Shown here: positions 7,802 through 13,066 of the stretch, piece by piece | Layout: each line of letters begins with the position of its first letter | How positions within the stretch are numbered: the stretch's first letter is position 1 | Assembly (NCBI GenBank): GCA_021804195.1 | Contig: JAJZKJ010000015.1 | Location: 1 to 13,066, forward strand | Direction of reading: 5' to 3' | Length of the DNA stretch: 13,066 nt | Origin: Acidobacteriota bacterium | GTDB lineage: Bacteria; Planctomycetota; Phycisphaerae; WQYP01; JAJZKJ01 | Translations under genes and position numbers: made by a program | Notes under the pieces: generated by a model | What the model saw: only the letters and a program-made list of their open reading frames with translations | The model's database searches: none | What the model was told of the DNA's origin: nothing

Positions 7802-9709
7802 TCAGGCCAACGATCCCATTTCACGACCGCTGTTGGGCGGCGTTTCGCCCACCACGCCCATTTCCATCTCGTGGAGTCCTTTGCCGCTGGCCACCATCGG
7901 ATACACGTTTTCATCGGTTTCACAGATAAAATCAACCACGCAGGGGCCGGGGTATTGGACCATTTCCTCCACAATGCGCGGGACATCCTCTTTCTTGTCA
8001 CAGCGGACGCCCCGTATGCCGAAACTCGCCGCCAGGGCGGCAAAATCAGGGTTGATCATTTCGGTATGCGAAAAGCGGCCGCCGTAGAAAAGCTTCTGCC
8101 ATTGGCGGACCATACCCTGGAAACGGTTGTTGAGAATCGCCACCTTCACCGGCAAATTGTACTGGTGCATGGTGGCCAATTCCATAACCGTCATGAGAAG
8201 GGATCCATCGCCGTCGATATCGATGACCAACTCGCCCGGTCGGCCCACCTGCGCGCCGATCGCCGCCGGCAGACCGTAGCCCATGGTGCCCAGACCGCCG
8301 CTGGTGATCATGCTGCGCGGAATGCTCCACCGGATAAACTGGGCCGCCCACATCTGGTGCTGGCCCACACCCGTCGTGAAAATCGCCCGTCCCCTGGTCA
8401 GCTTGTTGATCGCTTCAATGATCGCCTGTGGTTTGGGCAACGGCGAATCATCCTTCCAGGTGAACGGGTAACGGCTCTTCCATTGGTTAATCCGGTCAAA
8501 CCATTCCCGCCGCGGTTGATATTCGATGTGCGCCAGCATGTCCTGCAAGCACAGGCGGGCGTCGCCGACCACCGGCACATCCACCCGCACGTTCTTGCTG
8601 ATGCTCGATGGGTCTATATCCAGGTGAATAATCTTCGCCTTGGGAGCGAAAAGTTTCAGGTTGCCCGTCACGCGGTCGTCAAAACGAGCGCCCAAGGCGA
8701 TCAGGCAGTCCGATTCCTGCACGGCGTAATTCGCGTACGCGCTGCCGTGCATTCCCAGCATGTGCAGGCTCAGCGGACTGTTCTCATCGAACGCGCCCAG
8801 CCCCAGCAACGTGGTCGTGGCTGGAATATTTCCCTTTTCCGCAAGCTGGCGGACTTCCGGCCAAGCCCGGCTGATAATCACTCCGCCGCCCACATACAAC
8901 ACCGGCCGCTGAGCGGCGTTGATCATCTCCGCCGCCGCCTTGACCATCCGGCTGTTGCCGCCCTTGTAAATGCGGTAGCCCGGCAGGTTCGGAGTGTCGT
9001 CGATGATTTCCTCCACCCTGGCGGTGCTCACGTCCACCGGCAGATCCACCAGGACCGGTCCCGGCCGGCCGGTCGTGGCGATGATAAACGCCTCGTTGAT
9101 GACCCGCGGCAAATCCTTGACGTTTTTGACCAGGTAATTGCGCTTCGTGACCGGCCGCGAGATTCCCGTGACATCCGCCTCCTGGAAAGCGTCGTTACCG
9201 ATCACATACGTCCGCACCTGGCCGGAGAAGACGATTATCGGGATCGAATCCATGCAGGCGGTGGCCAGCGGCGTGATGGTATTGGTCGCCCCGGGTCCGC
9301 TGGTGACAATGACTATGCCCGGCTTGCCGGTGGCGCGAGCGTAGCCGTCGGCCATGTGGCCGGCGCCCTGTTCATGCCGCACCAGAATAAAATTCAGCTT
9401 ATTCTCGTAAAGCTGGTCGAAAGTCGGCAGGATCGCTCCGCCCGGATAACCAAACGCATCCGTTACGCCGTGCTCATGGAGCATCTGGAGAAGAATCTGC
9501 GCGCCGGTTAAGCCGATGTAACGATCCGTTCGGCCCGTACGATAGCCCAGCACCGGCAAATGGCCGGCCCTGGTCTGCTCGTCCGCAACGCTGATCGGCA
9601 CAGTTGCCGCCTCTTTTTTCTTGTCGGCCGGTTGGGGAGTTGAACTGGATGGGGAACCGGCGGCGGGCGCAATACCCACCGCCCCCGTGGGAGGAGGTTT
9701 AGTAGACAT
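7802..9709 (-). CDS. ilvB: Acetolactate synthase large (catalytic) subunit
   Basis: This ThDP- and FAD-dependent enzyme condenses two pyruvates to acetolactate, or pyruvate with 2-ketobutyrate, the first common step to branched-chain amino acids. The 635-residue product shows FGYPGG (86-91), RHEQGAGHMADGYAR (111-125) with catalytic Glu113, and GARFDDRVTG (340-349). The ThDP/Mg motif runs from GDG (500-502) to NN (527-528). VRQWQ (534-538) carries the Trp537 known from herbicide-binding sites in relatives. The core starts near residue 60; the first 55 or so residues are Pro/Ser/Ala/Lys-rich and probably disordered. I chose the ATG at 9709 because AAAGG lies 8 bases upstream. The ATG at 9715 would leave only 2 bases, and a TTG at 9766 has little support. 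ilvH follows 36 bases downstream. A likely promoter and structured leader lie upstream. Confidence 0.95.
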   Translation of the reverse strand: MSTKPPPTGAVGIAPAAGSPSSSTPQPADKKKEAATVPISVADEQTRAGHLPVLGYRTGRTDRYIGLTGAQILLQMLHEHGVTDAFGYPGGAILPTFDQLYENKLNFILVRHEQGAGHMADGYARATGKPGIVIVTSGPGATNTITPLATACMDSIPIIVFSGQVRTYVIGNDAFQEADVTGISRPVTKRNYLVKNVKDLPRVINEAFIIATTGRPGPVLVDLPVDVSTARVEEIIDDTPNLPGYRIYKGGNSRMVKAAAEMINAAQRPVLYVGGGVIISRAWPEVRQLAEKGNIPATTTLLGLGAFDENSPLSLHMLGMHGSAYANYAVQESDCLIALGARFDDRVTGNLKLFAPKAKIIHLDIDPSSISKNVRVDVPVVGDARLCLQDMLAHIEYQPRREWFDRINQWKSRYPFTWKDDSPLPKPQAIIEAINKLTRGRAIFTTGVGQHQMWAAQFIRWSIPRSMITSGGLGTMGYGLPAAIGAQVGRPGELVIDIDGDGSLLMTVMELATMHQYNLPVKVAILNNRFQGMVRQWQKLFYGGRFSHTEMINPDFAALAASFGIRGVRCDKKEDVPRIVEEMVQYPGPCVVDFICETDENVYPMVASGKGLHEMEMGVVGETPPNSGREMGSLA

Positions 9710-9743
9710 AAACATAACCTTTACAACATCGGCTGCATTGAAA

Positions 9744-9826
9744 CGGTTGGCGGGCGTCCGCGGCAAGCGAATTACACCCGCGCCTTTTCAAGCCGCCGTT
9801 TTCATCCGAAAATCACGAGCCAACCG
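9744..9826 (-). promoter_or_regulatory. Structured leader or operator of ilvBH (nested inverted repeats)
   Basis: Two nested inverted repeats lie just before ilvB. The outer one is GCCAACCG (9819-9826) against CGGTTGGC (9744-9751), 8 perfect pairs. The inner one is ACACCCGC (9774-9781) against GCGGGCGT (9750-9757), 8 pairs with one G-U in RNA. They share two bases and compete slightly. The outer arm sits at the predicted transcription start, so it may act in DNA (operator) or in RNA (leader fold). No leader peptide rich in Leu, Ile or Val and no T-run is visible, so classic attenuation is not supported. Confidence 0.3.
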
Positions 9827-9828
9827 GC

Positions 9829-9858
9829 ATCATAGCCTGGTACCGCTCGCTGTCGCAA
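9829..9858 (-). promoter_or_regulatory. Probable ilvBH promoter
   Basis: On the minus strand TTGCGA (9858-9853, 4/6) and TATGAT (9834-9829, 5/6) are 18 bases apart. Transcription would start near 9822, giving a leader of about 110 bases before the ilvB ATG at 9709. This would let ilvBH be expressed independently of the small ORF upstream. Confidence 0.45.
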
Positions 9859-9881
9859 CAATTTATCCGTGTCGGCAGACA

Positions 9882-10025
9882 TCAATCGCCGACAAGAAGG
9901 CGGGGCATATTGCAAAGCATCCGCCGGGCTTCCAGCCTCGCCTGCTTGCGATGCTGGAAAGCGCCCTTGTTAAAACCAATCTTGTGGGAACGAACCTTGG
10001 CTCCGGACGTGCGGCGATGTGCCAT
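9882..10025 (-). CDS. Small basic protein of unknown function, 47 residues
   Basis: I do not recognise this protein. It is 47 residues long and strongly basic (about 13 Lys/Arg and 3 His), with the basic residues spread across residues 4-42 (for example RRTSGAKVRSHKIG and QHRKQARLEARR). It has no membrane segment or Cys pair. The middle (about 23-36) could form a basic amphipathic helix, suggesting nucleic acid or ribosome binding, but that is inference. Support for a real gene: GGAGG sits 6 bases before the ATG, a promoter-like pair lies upstream at 10071-10099, and no larger gene competes for this stretch. It ends 172 bases before ilvB on the same strand. A weak hairpin (GTCGGC/GCCGAC, 9871-9876 and 9888-9893) overlaps its stop codon. 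Confidence 0.5.
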   Translation of the reverse strand: MAHRRTSGAKVRSHKIGFNKGAFQHRKQARLEARRMLCNMPRLLVGD

Positions 10026-10070
10026 GTCTGGCCTCCGTGCAAAGCAAGAACCAGTAGAACACTCTAATTC

Positions 10071-10099
10071 ATGGTAGCATGGTTCATCAGGCAAAACAA
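10071..10099 (-). promoter_or_regulatory. Possible promoter for the small basic protein
   Basis: On the minus strand TTGTTT (10099-10094, 3/6) and TACCAT (10076-10071, 4/6) are 17 bases apart, about 45 bases before the ATG at 10025. The spacing is ideal but both boxes are weak matches. Confidence 0.3.
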
Positions 10100-10145
10100 G
10101 CGTCGAAATTTCCCAGTCTTCCATTTTTTTTGTTGGGGCCACGAC

Positions 10146-10151
10146 TATAAT
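10146..10151 (+). promoter_or_regulatory. Probable -10 box for wrbA
   Basis: A perfect TATAAT lies 104 bases before the wrbA start. No clear -35 box is seen; an eight-T tract (10124-10131) covers that region and may help polymerase contact. Transcription would start near 10158, giving a leader of about 98 bases. Confidence 0.45.
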
Positions 10152-10176
10152 TCACATCGGCAAGAAGTGTTAACCC

Positions 10177-10200
10177 GTGGCGACGAATTGTCGTTGCCGC
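10177..10200 (+). other. Hairpin in the wrbA leader
   Basis: GTGGCGACGA (10177-10186) can pair with TCGTTGCCGC (10191-10200) around an ATTG loop, making a 10-bp stem with two G-U pairs in RNA. No T-run follows, so it is not a terminator. Its 3' arm contains TTGCCG, which could instead pair with CGGCAA at 10158-10163 near the predicted transcript start. Confidence 0.4.
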
Positions 10201-10255
10201 AAGAGCGGTTATTGCCGAAACATGATAGGCCCCTGATTTTGATAAGGAGTTTGCC

Positions 10256-10876
10256 GTGGCCACCAAGGTTTATGTCGTGTTCTACAGCATGTACGGCCAT
10301 ATCTGGAAAATGGCCGAGGCTATCGCCGCCGGCGCCCGCGAGGTTCCCCACACCGAGGTCAGTCTCTTTCAGACCCCGGAATTAGTCCCGCCGGAGACGC
10401 TCGAGAAAATGGGGGCCGCGGCGGCGCGTAAACAGTTTGCACATATTCCGGTGATCAAGCCCGACCAATTGGCCGAGGCGGATGCGCTGATCTTCGGCAC
10501 ACCGACTCGCTTTGGAAATATGGCCGCCCAGATGCGCCATTTGCTGGATCAGACAGGCCCGTTGTGGCTGCGGGGCGGCCTTATCGGAAAAGTCGGCGGA
10601 GTGTTTACCAGCACCGCCAGCCAGCACGGCGGCCAGGAAACCACCATCACCAGTTTCCACACTACGCTGCTGCATCACGGCATGGTGATTGTGGGAGCGC
10701 CTTATTCCGAGTCGCGTCTGCTAAATATGAATGAAATCACCGGCGGTTCGCCTTACGGCGCCACCACGCTGGCCGGCGCGCGAGGCGAACGCCAACCGAG
10801 CGAAAACGAGCTGGCAATCGCCCGTTTCCAAGGCAAGCATACGGCCCAGGTCGCCGCGAAACTCGCGGCGCCGTAA
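10256..10876 (+). CDS. wrbA: NAD(P)H:quinone oxidoreductase, WrbA type
   Basis: This FMN flavoprotein of the flavodoxin-like fold reduces quinones by two electrons in the cytoplasm, guarding against semiquinone radicals. The 206-residue length is standard for the family. FMN-binding parts are [18 protein letters not shown] (10-27), [20 protein letters not shown] (81-100), [12 protein letters not shown] (119-130) and GGSPYGATT (163-171). The gene starts with GTG at 10256, supported by AAGGAG 6 bases upstream. It has its own likely promoter with a perfect TATAAT and a structured leader of about 98 bases. dnaE follows 47 bases later in the same direction, so read-through is possible. Confidence 0.95.
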   Translation: MATKVYVVFYSMYGHIWKMAEAIAAGAREVPHTEVSLFQTPELVPPETLEKMGAAAARKQFAHIPVIKPDQLAEADALIFGTPTRFGNMAAQMRHLLDQTGPLWLRGGLIGKVGGVFTSTASQHGGQETTITSFHTTLLHHGMVIVGAPYSESRLLNMNEITGGSPYGATTLAGARGERQPSENELAIARFQGKHTAQVAAKLAAP

Positions 10877-10923
10877 GAATTCATCTCAATAGCGGATTAT
10901 TTTCCGAGCAGGGAGGCGCACGC

Positions 10924-13066
10924 ATGTCGAATCAAAATGATTCTTTTGTTCATTTGCACGGTCATTCGCATTATTCCCTGCTTGATGGCGGCGCTACAAT
11001 CCCCGCACTATGCCGAAGGGCCGTCGAACTGGGCATGCCCGCCCTGGCGCTAACCGATCACGGAAACCTTTTCGGACTGGTGGAGTTCCATCAGGAAGCG
11101 AAGACAGCCGGCCTCAAACCGATCATCGGCTGCGAATTGTATGTCGCGCCCGGTTCCCGTTTTGATAGAGATGCCCATGGCATCGGCGATGCCGCCTATC
11201 ATCTGGTGGTGCTGGCGAAAAATCAGGCTGGTTACCGAAATCTGCTCAAACTGGCCAGCCTGGCCTACCTGGAAGGTTTCTACTACCGCCCCCGCGTGGA
11301 CAAGGAGCTATTGGCCCGCTACGCCGAGGGGTTGGTGGTCATCAACGGCCACCTAGGCACGGAAATAGCCGCGTGCCTGACGCGCAACGACTTATCCGCC
11401 GCCGTAGGCGTGGCGGGACAGTACAAGGAAATGTTCGGTGATAATTTTTTTGTGGAATTGCAGAACCACGAAGATCCGGTCCAGATTGAACAGCTTCCGC
11501 GGCTCATGGAGGTGGCCCGCCGCGCCGGTTGCCCGGTGGTGGCCACCAACGATTACCACTACCTGCTGAAGGAAGATTACGACGCGCACGACGTGCTTTG
11601 CTGCATCAGCATGGGCAAAACGCTCGACGCGAAGGACCGCTTACGCTATTCCCGCCAGCTTTACCTGAAAAGCGCGCGGGAAATGCGGGCTGTTTTCAAG
11701 GACATGCCCGAAGCCTGCGACAATACCCTGAAAATCGCCGAAATGTGCGACCTGGATCTCGATTTTTCCCGGCGCCACGCCCCCGTTTTCACGCCGCCGG
11801 CCGATACGAAAACCAACCGGCCAACCACGGCCGACGATTATCTTCGGCAGTTGTGCGAGCAGGGAGTCAGCCGGCGCTATGGCCGGTTCAACGACATACT
11901 TCACCGGCGATTGGAGCAGGAGCTCAAAGTTATCCAGGATAAGGGCTTTTCCAGCTACTTTCTGATCGTATGGGACTTCTGCAATTACGCCCGGCAGAAC
12001 GGCATACCGGTCGGCGCCAGGGGTTCGGGTGTGGGCACGCTGGTGGGTTACGCGCTGGAACTCTGCGACGTGGATCCTATCCGCTACGACCTGCTTTTCG
12101 AGCGGTTCATGGACCCGAGCCGTTCGGAAATGCCCGACATCGACATTGACATCTGCCAGGAAGGCCGGGCGAAAGTTATTGAATACGTCCGGCAAAAATA
12201 CGGCAATGTATCGCAGATCATCACTTTTTCCACGCTGGGGGCCAAGGCGGCCATTAAGGACGTCGGGCGCGTGCTGGGCATGCCCCTGCCGGAAGTGGAC
12301 AGAATTACCAAGCTGATTCCCGGTGGCATAGGCGTAACACTGGAAAGCGCCTTGCAGACGGCCGATCTTAAAAAACTTTACCAGGAAGATCCCAATGTCA
12401 CACGATTGATTGACATAGCCCGGCGCCTGGAAGGCCTGTGCCGCAACGCCGGCATGCACGCCGCGGGCGTGATCGTCTGCGACAAACCGATCGATCAGGT
12501 GGTTCCGCTGTACAAAAATGGGACCGACGTCATGACGCAGTGGGATGGGCCGACGTGTGAAAAGGCCGGCCTGCTGAAAATAGACTTTTTAGGCCTGCGC
12601 ACGCTGACCATTCTGGAACGGGCGCTGCAACTGATCGAAAAAGACTTCGCCGGTGGTTTGCCTCCGCGCCACACGTGGGACGACAAGCAGGGCGGGGAAG
12701 ATTCTCCCATCGCGGTCCCTCATCCGGTCCTGCAGGGTCGCCCCGGTCGCATCGACCTGGAGAAAATCGATCTGGCCGATCCGCGGATCTACCGGCACAT
12801 TTTCCAGAAGGGTCGGACGAAGGGTGTTTTTCAGTTTGAATCGCCGGGTATGCGCGAGCTGCTGATCCGGATGAAACCCGACCGCATTGAGGACCTGATC
12901 GCCGCCAATGCCCTGTTTCGTCCTGGCCCGATGGAATTGATTCCCGATTATTGCGCCCGCAAGCATTCGCGCCAGCAGGTTCCAGAGGTGCATCCGATCA
13001 TGGATAAAATCCTGGCGGAAACCTACGGCATCATGGTGTACCAGGAACAGGTGATGCGGATATTCA
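10924..13066 (+). CDS. dnaE: DNA polymerase III alpha subunit, N-terminal 714 codons (runs off the window)
   Basis: This is the replicative polymerase catalytic subunit; the visible part is roughly 60% of a typical DnaE. The PHP domain opens with HLHGHSHYSLLDGG (10-23) and continues through LTDHGNLFG (43-51), GCELYV (69-74), YHLVVL (92-97), ELQNH (178-182) and TNDYHYL (208-214). The expected PHP metal residues look intact, unlike E. coli. The polymerase core has ARGSGVGTLVGYALEL (365-380) and FERFMDP (392-398). MPDIDIDICQEGR (403-415) carries catalytic Asp405 and Asp407, and KIDFLGLRTL (552-561) carries the third, Asp554. The usual Phe after PDIDID is Ile, a form I associate with planctomycetes. 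About 37 extra residues (near 575-611) interrupt the region before IDLEKIDLADP. The ATG at 10924 has GGGAGG 7 bases upstream. The frame stays open to the last base. Confidence 0.97.
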   Translation, partial: MSNQNDSFVHLHGHSHYSLLDGGATIPALCRRAVELGMPALALTDHGNLFGLVEFHQEAKTAGLKPIIGCELYVAPGSRFDRDAHGIGDAAYHLVVLAKNQAGYRNLLKLASLAYLEGFYYRPRVDKELLARYAEGLVVINGHLGTEIAACLTRNDLSAAVGVAGQYKEMFGDNFFVELQNHEDPVQIEQLPRLMEVARRAGCPVVATNDYHYLLKEDYDAHDVLCCISMGKTLDAKDRLRYSRQLYLKSAREMRAVFKDMPEACDNTLKIAEMCDLDLDFSRRHAPVFTPPADTKTNRPTTADDYLRQLCEQGVSRRYGRFNDILHRRLEQELKVIQDKGFSSYFLIVWDFCNYARQNGIPVGARGSGVGTLVGYALELCDVDPIRYDLLFERFMDPSRSEMPDIDIDICQEGRAKVIEYVRQKYGNVSQIITFSTLGAKAAIKDVGRVLGMPLPEVDRITKLIPGGIGVTLESALQTADLKKLYQEDPNVTRLIDIARRLEGLCRNAGMHAAGVIVCDKPIDQVVPLYKNGTDVMTQWDGPTCEKAGLLKIDFLGLRTLTILERALQLIEKDFAGGLPPRHTWDDKQGGEDSPIAVPHPVLQGRPGRIDLEKIDLADPRIYRHIFQKGRTKGVFQFESPGMRELLIRMKPDRIEDLIAANALFRPGPMELIPDYCARKHSRQQVPEVHPIMDKILAETYGIMVYQEQVMRIF

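Noticed and set aside
7208..9511. A 767-codon open frame on the plus strand opposite ilvB and ilvH
   Set aside because: It is a shadow: it runs antisense through two unmistakable genes, is full of His, Arg and Gln runs, and has no recognisable domain. High GC keeps this antisense frame open.
9800..9822. A short leader peptide (ATG AAA ACG GCG GCT TGA on the minus strand) as an ilv attenuator
   Set aside because: It encodes no Leu, Ile or Val and no terminator stem with T-run follows.
9621..10067. A 148-codon plus-strand frame across the ilvB start and the intergenic region
   Set aside because: It overlaps ilvB and the small basic ORF, has no good ribosome binding site noticed, and no protein-like pattern.
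10124..10131. An eight-T run as a transcription terminator
   Set aside because: No GC-rich stem precedes it on the plus strand; it more likely belongs to the wrbA promoter region.
11641..12459. A 272-codon minus-strand frame inside dnaE
   Set aside because: Antisense shadow of the conserved polymerase core.

Overview
The window is an ordinary-looking stretch of a GC-rich bacterial chromosome, densely packed with genes on both strands. It most likely comes from a member of the Planctomycetota, perhaps class Phycisphaerae. This assignment rests on inference: the DnaE active-site motif reads PDIDIDIC rather than the more usual PDIDIDF, which I associate with planctomycetes; a long plus short NfeD pair is present; and several proteins carry Pro/Ala/Ser-rich tails. 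A database search would be needed to confirm it. I see no mobile element, CRISPR array, tRNA or rRNA, and no sign of recent transfer.

Layout. (1) 1-3482, minus strand: a probable four-gene operon read from right to left. It holds a long NfeD/ClpP-class membrane protein, a short NfeD partner, endonuclease IV (nfo) and type I 3-dehydroquinate dehydratase (aroD, running off the window). Spacing tightens downstream, ending in a 4-bp ATGA overlap between nfo and aroD. (2) 3483-3579: a divergent promoter region. (3) 3580-7115, plus strand: a GH20-like hexosaminidase without a signal peptide, a PfkB-family sugar kinase and the RNA 2',3'-cyclic phosphodiesterase ThpR. (4) 7178-9709, minus strand: ilvB then ilvH, the two subunits of acetolactate synthase, with a promoter and a structured leader upstream. 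(5) 9710-10255: a 546-base stretch containing a 47-codon basic small ORF on the minus strand with a good ribosome binding site, plus a divergent promoter region for wrbA. (6) 10256-13066, plus strand: wrbA (FMN-dependent quinone reductase) followed by the first 714 codons of dnaE (replicative DNA polymerase III alpha).

Functionally the region mixes housekeeping work: replication and repair (dnaE, nfo), branched-chain amino acid synthesis (ilvBH), the shikimate pathway (aroD), membrane quality control (NfeD pair), amino-sugar or glycan handling (GH20 plus PfkB), RNA end processing (thpR) and redox defence (wrbA). I found no convincing new multi-gene system. The points most worth a second look are the long NfeD protein, which seems to have lost its protease nucleophile; the unrecognised 47-residue basic protein; the cytoplasmic GH20/kinase pair; the structured leaders of ilvB and wrbA; and the insertion in DnaE.
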